Assembly (NCBI GenBank): GCA_001632425.1
Contig: KV425553.1
Coordinates: 847,498 to 911,497, forward strand
Source: Neolentinus lepideus HHB14362 ss-1
Taxonomy: Eukaryota; Basidiomycota; Agaricomycetes; Gloeophyllales; Gloeophyllaceae
Length of the DNA: 64,000 nt
Direction of reading: 5' to 3'
A program made the position numbers and the translations under genes. The notes under the pieces were generated by a model, which saw nothing but the letters and a program-made list of their open reading frames with translations, was not told the DNA's origin and searched no databases. Positions 1 through 11,000 of this stretch are shown piece after piece (position 1 is the first letter of the stretch; the number at the start of each line of letters is the position of its first letter).

Positions 1-242
1 CTGGTTTGACGGCTCTGTCTTCGTTATCTATGGACCCTACTTTACCTGGTGCGCCTCCTCCTTCGCCTCCCATCCTGACGACATCCCTTCACTGGACTCC
101 CCGAAGCTTGACTCCGGAGCTTGGCTCAGGGTCTTTGTACGACGAACCTGCGTTCCTCGAACCTCTGATGGCTCCTCCTTCCGATGTCGCTGCGTCGCCT
201 TGCTGGACTTCTCACTACGTCCAGTACTCCAGCGGTCAGTAG
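1..242 (+). CDS. 3' end of an unidentified protein (partial)
   Basis: An open frame (third frame) enters from the left edge and ends at the TAG at 240-242. It encodes roughly 79 residues rich in Pro, Ser, Thr and Leu with no recognisable domain, which looks like the disordered tail of a larger protein, for example a regulatory protein. A second open frame runs through the same stretch and beyond it (Trp-Phe-Asp-Gly start, continuing to about 514), so the frame choice is an inference from composition. The function cannot be told from what is inside the window. Confidence 0.35.
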   Translation, partial: GLTALSSLSMDPTLPGAPPPSPPILTTSLHWTPRSLTPELGSGSLYDEPAFLEPLMAPPSDVAASPCWTSHYVQYSSGQ

Positions 243-1102
243 CTGCAGTGTCGTCTCAGTTTCTCATTTCTGTGCATAAAATCCCGCTATTATATTTCCT
301 CTTACATTATTATGCCGACAGAACGGCTACTATTGCTGGACTATTTATCGTTTGCATCCATTGCCGTCCATCCCACGCTCGATGCTCTGGACTTAGCTTC
401 ATCCTTGACACTTTGCATCATTGCCTCCCATATGATATAACTGCACAAACACTCACATGGACCCGTCATTTACCTCTATGCCATCTTGCATTTCCAGTCT
501 TATCGATCTTGTGAATACTTCGCTTCTATTGGATACACATTAACTACTCGCCGCTACAGTATTTTCATTTATTCCTAGTTCATAGTTAGTATTTATAGGT
601 CATTGCTCGTAGTATCCTGAGCGCTGTAGTTGTAGAACCATATGCATTTGCTTGCGTGGCTATTTGTCCACTCCTATATTTGGCAGACCATCCGAAACAA
701 ACAGTTTGCGATCACAGACCGGGGCTGGTTTGGAGGCTAGAGACCATAAAAGAGTAGAATCATTATTGATGTTGCATACATGATAAACCTAGTACGCGGT
801 TGTAGAGGTGGGGTCGACGTCGTGCATGAAGAGACAGTCGTATGACAAGACAACGTTATGTTGCTCGCTCCACACGCTCTTTTTGAACTCGAGCGACATA
901 TGTACGAGAAACAATGTTAACTGTATGAAAGGCCGTGAGGATCGTGACTGGATGCGGAAATAAAATGACTAACATGTGTCCATATACCTGTCCATACATC
1001 TGGATAGACACGTCTAGCATAGAGAGTATGTTTAGGGGCGACACGCATGGCATGCTAATAGAATCACCTGCTCTGATCCTGACAGAGAGGTGCCGGGCTT
1101 GG
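243..1102. other. intergenic, no supported gene
   Basis: About 860 bases between the partial left-edge gene and the small coiled-coil gene. The first part is AT-rich with many stops in every frame and looks like 3' untranslated sequence. I see no conserved motif or credible exon chain. Confidence 0.5.
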
Positions 1103-1509
1103 TTATGCATTTAGAAAAGCATCTTTCATTAATAGCCTGACGACTGTTAACAACTCCTCCAGCAAGTGCGAACCAACTTCACGCACGGTAAGAAGACCCT
1201 GCAGCTGCTGCACCCTCATCTCGCTCTCGATTTCTCTTTTTAATTCCTCCGCTCTCTGGGCTTGAACGTCTGGAGGCTATTAAGCAAGAGGACATCTCCC
1301 GTCCATGGAATATAATTGCATACCAGCACTTGACTGCTGAGACGCTCCAGTTCCTGGCACAGACCTGAAGAAGCTAGACATGGCCGATACTAAGATATGG
1401 ATACCGCTTCAGTGTTGACACCACAGTCGAAACGAGGTTTGCTTAAAGTCGGTCGCACGCTGCTAATAAGCTCGCCGAACGCGACGTCAGTTTTTGGTAC
1501 GAAGTCCAT
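1103..1509 (-). CDS. small coiled-coil protein, family not recognised
   Basis: Three exons on the minus strand (1422-1509, 1324-1364, 1103-1276) join in frame to 100 residues. The two introns have GT...AG ends and phases that agree. The start is the ATG at 1509 and the stop the TAA at 1103-1105. The second half is a long amphipathic helix with heptad-like Leu/Val spacing and many Glu/Arg/Lys (for example KREIESEMRVQQLQGLL), so a coiled-coil partner-binding protein is likely. Size and character resemble small kinetochore, Mediator or BLOC-type subunits, but I do not recognise a family. It is divergent from JJJ1, with only 53 bases between the two ATGs, so they share a promoter region. Confidence 0.6.
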
Positions 1510-1562
1510 CTTCTCACGGCCAAGAACCGTGACTTGCCTTTAGAATCTGATCTTCGACTGCT

Positions 1563-3571
1563 ATGGGTGCAGGTGCCTCTGCATCGCGTCCAGATGACGA
1601 GGGCGCTGAGGGATCTGGCCACACTGACTACTATGCGCTATTAGAAGTTGATGAATCCGCTAGCGCAGACGATATCAAGGCACGGGGTTCATGCTAAGAT
1701 CTGAGAGGCAATGTGTAACTTGACCATAGCGATCCTTCCGACGACTAGCCCTTATTCACCACCCGGACAAGAACAAGGATGATGCAGAAGGCGCGACGAA
1801 GCGTTTCACAGCAATTCAGCAGGCTTATGAGGCTAGTCTGTCCCATCATCCATTCCAGGCTTGTATTAACGTCTAATACAGGTGTTAAGCGATGAGCAAG
1901 TAAATGGGTGCCTTATATGAAACAGGCTGTTAGTCTGATTCTTATATTTAAGTAGGAGAGAGCTTGGTATGACTCGCATCGGGCTGCTTTGGCACCAGAG
2001 CCAGACGCCCAGACAGTTTTTGAGGATATTAAGAAGGGCACTGTCCCACCCCGGGCACGGGATAGAGGTCTGACCCCAAAGCATCTAACGCCATTCTTTG
2101 ACGCCAGTATCTGGTCTGGATATGGAGATGATGGTAGTGTGCGTGCACATTCCCCCGATCCTTTGCCTGCCTAACGATGCCACAGAGCTTCTTCACCATC
2201 TATCGTAATTTGTTCACCCGCCTGGCTCATGACGAATCGTTTTACAATACCACTGCCTTACCCTCTTTTGGAGACTCGACGTGGTCCTGGGCTCCGACAG
2301 CCAAAGGCGAAGAAATGACGGCGGCACGGACTTTCTACAATTTCTGGACAAATTTTGCGACCTCTAAAGAATTCGAGTGGATGGAAGTTTGGGACTTGAG
2401 CACTGCCCCTGATCGGAGAGTCCGGAGGTGCGTAGCACTTTCATCCATCTGATTCCGGAGCGCTGAATTCGAGCACCAGGACCATGGAACGCGATAATAA
2501 AAAGGCTCGTGATGACGCGAGAAGAGAATACAACGATACCGTTAGAGTAAGTCTCCGGCATGGCCAATAAGTTCGCATTCGGCTGACCTGCGACTTTCCA
2601 GTCGCTGGCGATTTTTATACGCAAACGAGATCCCCGCTACAAGTCGCATCTCGCTCGTCAAGCGGAAGCTAATCAGGCGAAGTCTAACCGCGCCTCTACC
2701 CCTCGAAAGACCGCTGGAACCAGCTCGGTTGCAGATACTCCCAAGTCTTTCGTTGCTCAAACGTGGCAAAAGGCTGAGTCGTTATCTCAAGATGATGACA
2801 TTGAATGGGCTGTGGCAGAAAACGAAGACGAGGAGCAATGGGAGTGCGTTGCATGCGGAAAGACCTTCAGAAGTGAGGCTGCTTGGAATAGCCATGAGCG
2901 AAGTAAAAGGCATCTGAAGGAAGTTGAGAAGCTCAAGAGAGAAATGGCAGAGGACGACGAGGAATTGGGGCTAACTATGGATACGGACCACACAGAGTCA
3001 TCGAGTTCACGGTCACCAACTCCGGAGCCACCGTCGCGCGAGCCTGTTACCGAGGACACAGCCAGGTTCTCTATGCAAGAAGACATTACTCCCGAGATTG
3101 ACTTCACCACCGTACAACCCGACCCTGGCTCTAACGACACAGCAAATAAATCTGCGGAATCTGAGGAGATGCATATGGCTTCCGGGCCGTCGCACACGGC
3201 AGGACGCGGCTATCTTGCTGAAGATCCAACTTCGACGAATCAACCGGTATCTACGGGTACGGCATCCGAAGGTGGATTCAAGCCCGAACTCTCGAAAAGG
3301 GAGAAACGACGCGCGAGGGAAGCGGCAAAAGCTCAGAAAGCGAAAGAAGATTCCCAGAATTTGGTGAGCTGATGCCGTCAAATGCCATTCAGGTTTCAAT
3401 CTAACCCGGGCAACTTTACAGCAGACATGCAATGTATGCGAGGAGGAATTCGACAGCAGAACGAAATTGTTCAATCACATTAGAGATACTGGGCATGCGC
3501 TTGCATCTCTAGAACCAACCAGGTCCGATCGTGCCGGCCAAGCTAAGAAAGGCAAGAAGGGCAGAAGATAA
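1563..3571 (+). CDS. JJJ1: J-protein co-chaperone Jjj1 / DNAJC21
   Basis: Eight exons (1563-1679, 1730-1831, 1882-1899, 1956-2138, 2186-2427, 2480-2546, 2602-3363, 3422-3571) give a continuous 546-residue protein. An N-terminal J domain (about residues 18-85) carries the HPD motif in IHHPDKNK; the family uses it to stimulate Hsp70 (Ssa) ATPase. The central part has the family signature FFTIYRNLF and [13 protein letters not shown]. Two C2H2 zinc fingers follow: one starting CVACGKTF with two His downstream, and one starting CNVCEEEF near the C-terminus. Known members act in cytosolic 60S ribosome maturation, releasing shuttling factors such as Arx1. The C-terminus is Lys-rich. The first two introns begin with GC rather than GT, and exon 3 is only 18 nt. 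Confidence 0.93.
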
Positions 3572-3775
3572 AACCTAGCGTACAGTATCACATCTCGTAA
3601 CGGGCCTCACGTCACCGTCGTACAGCATTCCGCTGTAGACTAGTGTCACCTATGCACAGTAGTACAATAGTAGATCCTTGGATATCACGTTATGGTGGCG
3701 AAGTACAATGCTCAAGAGTGTTGGAGCTCCGTGACTGGAACCGAAAGCTTCGCACACAAACTCGGGAACGATGCC

Positions 3776-5089
3776 TTAGCCCATGCGTTGTGTGGCATCC
3801 TCGGGCGGGTATTTCGTTTGAGCGAATGTAAGCAGCCTAGTACACTACCGTCAGCGAAAGTCGGTTGCAATACGATGTTCAAACTTTACCGTTTAAGGCT
3901 TTGTATATATTTTCGACTGACTTCATCGTTCAAGACATGCGCTACTTGGTCCGACGAAATCTTCTCGCGCGCCGAACGCTCGTGGATACTATGATCCGAC
4001 ATGAGCGGTGTAAATCAGAGACAGGAGGACGTGAAACACACCCAACCATGGTCACACCAATGGGCCACGGTGCGTTGCCTATTGACAATCGAAGATATGC
4101 ATCGTTGGCGCGTTGGTACTGTCGATTCTGCATATAGTACACAATCTCTGCTATACGCGCAAGGACGTCTGACGGCAAGGTCTGAGAAGACAAGCATCAG
4201 ACATTTCAGAGTCATCGAAAAGACATGAAGACGTACTCGAGCCCTCAATAGCTTCAGTAGCGGCTTCAGATAATCGGCAGCTTGTTTTTGCGTCGCTGCA
4301 GCCAGTTTTCCTTGGGTACTACGCTTCACATGTTCGTCCCTCTCCTCTAGCGCCTCCTCCCACTCCTTCAGTGTCCTCTTGATGGCGTAATAGATAATAG
4401 GATACAGTTTATCGGGATCGGTCTTGATAAGCCCAAGGTCCAACAAGCCACCATAATCCTCGCCCTTCGTCTTGCTTTCCTTCTCTTTGTCTCCAGCGGC
4501 AGACTTCTCACGTGCCTGGAGCTCGACATCTTCCAATGCCTTCTTAAAATCGTTCTGGCCACCAATGCGGGGATGATCTTTTTCCTCAATGAGCTCTAGC
4601 GCACGCAGGCGGAGACGCCGCTCCTTGTCGGATTCGCCGAAGAGTCGAATAGGTTGACCCTTGCTCCGTAGGCGGCGGATGGTTTCTTCGTTTGAGATAT
4701 TGAAGCTAGAGCCAGGCTCAGCGTTGGCCTCTGGCGCAGGGGATTGAAAGGCACCAGGTGTTCGTGAACGCGATCGAGCGGGTGTGTCACTCTGTTCTCC
4801 ATTTACAAGTCAACATATTTTTCCGAAGGGAGAGGAAAGCACGAAATATATTAGAACTAACTGATGTACATACTTTCCCGCGTGCAGCTGCCCTAGCTTC
4901 AGCAACCTTGCGCTCATCTTCCTCCTTCAGAGCCTTCTGCCGCGCCCTCTCCTCACGTTCTTCCATCTCTTTCTCCTCCCTTAACCGCTCCAGCTCGCCC
5001 CGTCGTACATATTTGTTTGGGCGCGACACGAGGACAGGGTCTTCAAGCGCCTTGCGCTTCGAGGCAATTTCAGCTTTGAGAGCCTCCAT
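3776..5089 (-). CDS. PRP18: pre-mRNA splicing factor Prp18
   Basis: Five exons (4874-5089, 4237-4791, 4042-4181, 3890-3988, 3776-3836) encode 356 residues, a usual length for Prp18. The N-terminus is a charged helix ([13 protein letters not shown]). About residues 100-135 form a PRP4/SFM-like motif ([19 protein letters not shown]). The C-terminal Prp18 domain is all-helical and includes the conserved loop [20 protein letters not shown] followed by [10 protein letters not shown]. Prp18 is a U5-associated factor acting in the second catalytic step of splicing with Slu7, in the nucleus. The start is the ATG that aligns with other Prp18 N-termini; an in-frame ATG 42 nt upstream at 5131 is less likely. 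It converges with JJJ1 and diverges from COX12. Confidence 0.94.
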
Positions 5090-5316
5090 TCCAGCGATAC
5101 AAGGAGGTAGTTCAAAGCAAGCTGGATTCAACGATACAGCCCAGCAGTAAATTAATTAATTCAGGCCAGAATCGAGATGTAGTGGCGCGAAGCACCAGAG
5201 TAGACCAGAGTGCTCTGGTCAAGGCTGGATGCTGACGTAATAATACCTGGCACAGATATCCGACAACTCCCGCTGTTGCTTTACCGCAACGAGTCCCACC
5301 ACACGCCTGTACAGAC

Positions 5317-5868
5317 ATGTCCGACCTTGAGAGGCGAGTCGTAGTGTCTAGCTAGTTATCCTGCGCTAATGAGCTTTCTGAGTACAGCAAATACGTGTTG
5401 CAGACCGCTGGCTTCGATGGTTCGAAGCATTTCTTTTCGCTGGGTGTATAGGTCGAACGTGCTCACGTTTGCATCGTAGCCCGGTTTCCCAACACCAACC
5501 AGACCCGGCACTGGTACGTCTGTACTCTCTTGAAAACTCTTCCCAATCTAACCTGCACTTACAGCTTCCAAAACTACACGGACTACTTCAAATGCATAGC
5601 GGCCAAGGGTGAGGATTTCGCGCCATGCAAGCAGTTCAAGAGAGCGTACAACTCTCTGTGCCCCAGTACGTGCCTATGACTTGTCTTTGCGTGCACTAGT
5701 TCACGACACTGCATCGTCGCATCCTTTCAGATGAATGGGTGAGTATCTCAGTCTGGCTTCACACAGTATTTGTCCTACGAATGTGCTGACTCTTGGTCTC
5801 GCCTTCAGATCTCACGTTTCGATGAGCAGAGGGAGAACGGCACGTTCCCTGCCTCTCTGGAGCCATGA
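5317..5868 (+). CDS. COX12: cytochrome c oxidase subunit VIb (Cox12)
   Basis: Six exons (5317-5333, 5388-5419, 5480-5513, 5565-5665, 5731-5738, 5809-5868) join to 83 residues, the normal length. The twin-Cys helix-turn-helix pattern is visible: a CX9C in RHCFQNYTDYFKC and a CX10C in PCKQFKRAYNSLCP. The segment TAGFDARFPNTNQTRHC is typical of the family. The protein sits on the intermembrane-space side of complex IV and is imported through the Mia40 relay. Two oddities: intron 1 begins with GC (GAG AG|GCGAGT), and exon 5 is only 8 nt (AT GAA TGG), yet both are needed to keep the conserved PNEWISRF reading. It starts 227 bases from the divergent PRP18 start. Confidence 0.95.
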
Positions 5869-6448
5869 TTGCGGAGTAGTATTTTCGTGCACGGATCATC
5901 GTCGTCGTTTTGCCATAGAATTAATTGAACGTCTCGTACCGCGCGTATCTTGTTCCTTGAGTGTACTCCACCATCGTCTCTACCTTCCAGGTTGGTGTCT
6001 ATCCGGCCTCCACAATTGTCACAAGCGACATGAGATGTATCGTCGGCATCGTCTTCTATGACCCGAGATCTGATTTGTGTACCGGTAAAGTCTGCCACTG
6101 ATGCCCGTCCATGTCCTCTGTTTCGCCGTTGAGCGCTGAGCTGTCTGCATAACGACTGCGTTTTTCTGGATATACTGTCGATCCGTTGCATATTCGAGCT
6201 CTTCAGGAAACCGGAGCTTGGAGGCAGTACTTGCCGAGAGCGTAAGAACGTGTACGCTTATCTCAATTGCACTGCCTTTCTCACTGAGTGCTCTTCTCCG
6301 TCCGACCTTTCTTAGGTGGTCTTTTGCCAACCCTATTATGCTTTTTCGGCACGCCGCTTAAAGAGAATCTTCCGGAGTGGTGCTATTATTACAACCACAT
6401 TCCTACAATCAACGAGGATCGAGGCGCAGCGCGTTTTCCTCATCCTTA
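5869..6448. other. intergenic, no supported gene
   Basis: About 580 bases between COX12 and the peptidase gene, both on the plus strand. Open frames on either strand here have no recognisable features and no plausible exon chain. It should contain the COX12 3' UTR and the promoter of the downstream peptidase gene. Confidence 0.5.
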
Positions 6449-7510
6449 ATGGCTTCGCTCGACAACCAGCCATACCGTGTCTTATTGACCGGCTTCGGTG
6501 TGAGGTTTTTTTCTTTGGCTCTGTTCCGTCTCTCCGTCGCCGACCGGTTCAAAATCTCATCTTTTTAGGCTGTTCTGCACATAGCCAACAGTTCGCTGTC
6601 CCGAAAATCCGTCTTGGCTCGCCGTCAAACCTCTTCACAACACCGTTCTCGAAGCAGACGGATTCTACCGTCCCACATCAGTCCTACATGACGATCAGAA
6701 TGCTATGATAATTGATGAAGACGGTCCACGACCCCGACAGATCCACATCACGAGCTTCCTCTTACCGATGGAATACGATGCTGTTCTTACGTCTGTCCCT
6801 GGAATTCACGCGACCCCAAGCGTACTACCACGCACCGATAACGACGGCCTTCCTTACATCGTTCCTCCGGAAGACGGTTACGACTTCATACTGCACGTGG
6901 GCATGGCTGGGCGGGGCCCGCTTCGGATGGAGAAGGTGGGCCACAAGCTAGGATATCGCCTGAAGGATGTCAGCGGCCATCTTGCACCGATAGTTGCGCA
7001 GGAGTCGCTGGCGGCGAGGGAGATAACCGAGGCAGAGAGGAGGGAAATGGACAGGCTTGCCATGTTGCATCCTCAAGCACCCCCCCGGCCCCCGACCGAT
7101 GGGATCGATCCGATAGGCCCTATGAGAGGTTTTGGGAAGGGTTTTGAGAACTTCGACGATGATCTGTATACAGACATCGATGTGGAGAAGTTGGTTGTGC
7201 ATCTGAAGGAAAATGGAATCGATGTTCGCATCATCGCCCTTTTTATTCGAACCAGTTCTGACATCCCTTTGTTATGTAGCAAGTCTACACATCCATGGAC
7301 GCTGGCCATTACGTTTGCGATTTTCTCTACTTCTGCTCGATGGCAGAGGCGCGGCGCGACAAGCGGAAAAATGGCCACAGTCCCGACAGGGAAAACGACA
7401 ACACGAAAGTCCTGTCGATGCAGATACCACCTGTGGGGCAGCCGTTGAGCACAGAGGATGTCATGGAAGCAATTCGGAGGATCATTCTGTGGGTGTGTCG
7501 AACGGGGTGA
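6449..7510 (+). CDS. peptidase C15 (pyroglutamyl-peptidase I-like)
   Basis: Three exons (6449-6499, 6585-7223, 7280-7510) give 306 residues, longer than bacterial enzymes (about 215) because of internal insertions. The N-terminal strand YRVLLTGFG followed by ENPSWLAVKPLHNT is the usual C15 beginning. The Glu of the catalytic region is in GRGPLRMEKVGHKLGY (about E133), and the Cys region is SMDAGHYVCDF (about C243). The family removes N-terminal pyroglutamate from peptides in the cytosol. The third catalytic position, normally His in a (V/I)H-x-PP motif, is Gln here (SMQIPPVGQP; codon 7421-7423), so activity is doubtful. The first intron acceptor was chosen by frame and by alignment to the GFGP...NPSW motif. 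Confidence 0.85.
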
Positions 7511-8006
7511 AGGCGATGCTATGGGATGCATGTATCACTAGTTTACTTTCTTGGGATTTTGATCGGGCTTATTGGATCATCTGCATGATATTATAGGTGA
7601 TGTCTTGCTATACTTGATTTGCGTTTGTATCTCCTGCTGGCTGTCATAATAATCCCCCAGCCCCATTGTCTCCAGTGCACTGTGCTCTCGTATCTCTAAT
7701 ATTCATGCTCTCAGCGCCTTGGCCGTTGACGACGGAGAGAACAGATTAATGAGATTGCAGAGGCGAGCATTGTTATGTAGGCAGATGAATGCTAACAAGG
7801 ACAGTCTAGGATCAAGTGTGGCTGAAGTGGCGACGGCCTGTGGCAGCGATGACTCTTCGTTAGGAAGCTGAATTGCCTAATGTAGGACAGACGTCATCCC
7901 TCTTCACCTACAGGTCGCATACACCCCCTTCACAAATAAATGCGCTGCTATATAATGCGCTCGCGCTTGTCATTTACTTTTGACCTCCTCTTTCTCCCGG
8001 CCCATC
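7511..8006 (+). promoter_or_regulatory. upstream region of the nitrate reductase gene
   Basis: About 500 bases with no credible coding frame. A TATA-like element TATATAAT lies at 7949-7956, about 50 bases before the reductase ATG. TATC (reverse GATA) cores occur at 7628-7631 and 7691-7694. Fungal nitrate genes are commonly under a GATA factor (AreA/Nit2) and a nitrate-specific activator, but GATA cores are frequent by chance, so regulation is inference only. Confidence 0.4.
7949..7956 (+). promoter_or_regulatory. TATA-like element of the nitrate reductase gene
   Basis: TATATAAT, 50 bases upstream of the ATG at 8007. Identified by sequence only. Confidence 0.4.
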
Positions 8007-11000
8007 ATGGCGGCGATTCTCGACTGCGACGAAGAGCAACGTAAGACTTCCTGCTCGTCGAGCTCGTGCTCTATACTGACGGCCCCATATTCACTAGACT
8101 TCCCAGTTGATTATGCTGGACCTGGCGGTCATTCGACCGCCTTGAAGTCCCCCGAGGCGTACTGCTACGCTACCCCGGTAGAGGTCTCGGAGGAAGCCAA
8201 ATTCTATCATATCACCGCGCATGGATTCGCCACCAAGTCGGGGCACCCGCGTCTTGACGGCAGACGCGCCGGTATCTCTGACGATCCCACAAGTCGTCAT
8301 TCCAGAACGAACCCGCCTTTCGATGCACAGGAACAGTCCAATAGGGAGCATCGATTGGCTGAATGCATTGCCAGGGGCGTCGACGAAAATGGGAACAAGA
8401 AGATATGGAACGTAAGAGACGTGAAAAATGTTTTCACTAATTACAGATTCGTGAACGGTCATGGACCTGGGTCCAAACATGCATTAGCAAGATTTGTACT
8501 GCCCACGGTAAGACGCACAGATGAGCTTTTAAATTAGTGTTCACAACCCGCCAGACAGAAAGTGACATCAAGGATTATAAAACTGAAGATGAGAAGAGAG
8601 CCGAGGCGGAGAAAGCGAAGAAAGAGGGAGAGGACAAGAAAAGAGGAGAAGATATGAATACGGTTAAGGAGGACGACGAGAAAGGTTCAGACGAGGGTGA
8701 GGTACCATTCGTATGTTTCGGTACTTCCCTGACACCGGCGTATCATAGGCGATGATAAAGAAGAACAGGAAGACAAGTCTCAAGAAACTTCAGTGTGTTC
8801 TTGCACTTCGACCGCAGTGAAAGCAGCGTTCGACTGATGCATAAACGTTCGTAGGATGGAAAAAACTCCGAGGAGAACTCGCATGAGTTCAAGGACAATG
8901 ACAAGAAAGAACAAAAGCAGGAAGGCAAAGAAAAAGGACCCAAGCCTGTCAGCGTGTACAGTGTCTATTTATGAAGTGCTGTGATGCTGATGCACTTTTT
9001 ATCCTGTCGTAGAAGGATGAGGAAGAGGAGGAATTCATCAGGCACATTATTGAGGAGCAGAAGCATTTATCACAGCTCAAGAACCAGTGCGTATTACACC
9101 TTAGTGAACTTCCAGACGCGCATTCAACTGTCTGACCTTCGTGTGCAGCGATGGCAAAACCGTTGCTCCTCTGCTTGAGAATAACCTTGAGATGTATATT
9201 GCCGAGGACGACCAGTTCTCGCCAGAGAATTGGTGGGTATGACTCGGTGTCTACGTTGCATTCTAAGTGTAACATTGTGACAGGATACCGCGTTCGTCTG
9301 CTCTTACTCGACTCGCGGGGAAGAGCCCTCTAAACGCTGAGCCTCCCTTATCAGAGCTATTTGATGTAGGGATGATTACTCCAACCAGGCTGCATTACGT
9401 CCGTAACCACGGTGAGTCTGCGGCCTTTCCCCTCGTTCTGGGAACCGGCTGAATGGTCTCCTTCATCCCCGTTCGTTGACCCAGGCGAGGTACCCAGATT
9501 GAACTGGGAGACACATACTCTAGATGTTTATTCGGACCCAGCCGATATTCTCCCTAATGCCAAGTGTTTTTCCATGGATGAGCTGGCAGCTATGGACTCT
9601 ATCTGCATGCCGGTGAACATCGCCTGCGATAATAATCGAAGAGGTGAATACAATCTGTTCAGGGTGAGTGCTCGGTCATTGCATCGACCCCTTGGGTCTC
9701 ACGTTTCTGCCAGAAAACGAAAGGCTTTAGCTGGGCTTGTGGAGCGACAGCCTGTGCGTATTGGAAGGGAGTGCTTGCTAGGGATCTGCTTCTTGCCTGC
9801 GGGGCACCTGAAGATCCACCTCCGGGCAAGAAGTGGTTCCTTCACTATGAAGGCATGTTTCATTTTCAAGGCCGTCATCCAAGTTACTCACAGGAAACGT
9901 CATGACTCCAGGTGCGGATATTTGCTCTGGCGGCACTTACGCCACATCTATCCCATACCTGTATGCCATGGACCCGATGAACGATGTGATGATTGCCTAT
10001 GAGATGAATGGAAGAGCATTGCATCCGGATCACGGTTACCCGATACGATCCATCATCCCAGGATTTGTGGGGGGAAGGTTGGTGAAATGGTTGAAGAAGC
10101 TATGGGTCAGCGAAGAGGAAAGCACGAATTGGTATCACGTTAGTAGCTAGTCTCTCCTGCTGTGGAATGATCACTCATACGTGTTCGGGTACAGATCTGG
10201 GAGAAGTAAGTGATGGGCTATTCGGATGTCCGCTAGGCTTAACCCGCGATAGTCGCGTGATTCCATCGTTCGTCACAGAACAAGACAGCTTATTGGCAAA
10301 GGTATAACTTTTCTTTGTACACTATGTGGACTAACAAAGACTGAGCTTTCGCAAGGTCTTCTATCATCATCCTTCGACTGCGTGTTACGAGCAGGTGCTG
10401 AATAGTGCCATATGCCACCCCTCGCACCGAGAGGAACTACCAACGGACCAGAAGAAGGTAACGAGTATATGATGGCTCGGGAACGCATACTGAGGGCGCT
10501 CCACAGTATCGAATCCAAGGATATGCTTATGCTGGTGGGGGCGCAGAAGTCACCAAGGTTGAGGTGAGTCTTGATGAAGGCAAGACGTGGAAATACTGCT
10601 TCCGGTGGGACTATTTTATTACTCGCGGAGAAACAGTGGCTGATGTGTGCCCTTGCTACAGACGATGGCCCGATGCACCTCTGCGGCATGGGCGGAAATT
10701 CTGGACGTGGTTGCATTGGTATTGTGATGTCAAAGTTGAGGAAATATTGGACGCGAAGGAAATACGGTGCCGCGCTTGGGATTCTCAAAAGGTACAACCG
10801 CGCAGCTCATCCTGTCCACAGCTTAGTGTGTGCTTACGCTTCTTCCTCCGTAGAATACTCAGCCTGATAACTTCGTGAGTTATCCATGCAACCTTGAAGA
10901 AGCTGTCTCATTCAGCCATTCGACTGGAACCTAGACATGGAATATCTTAGGAACCTTGAACAACTCGATTTATAGGATCAGGTCCACCACCGTGATAGAT

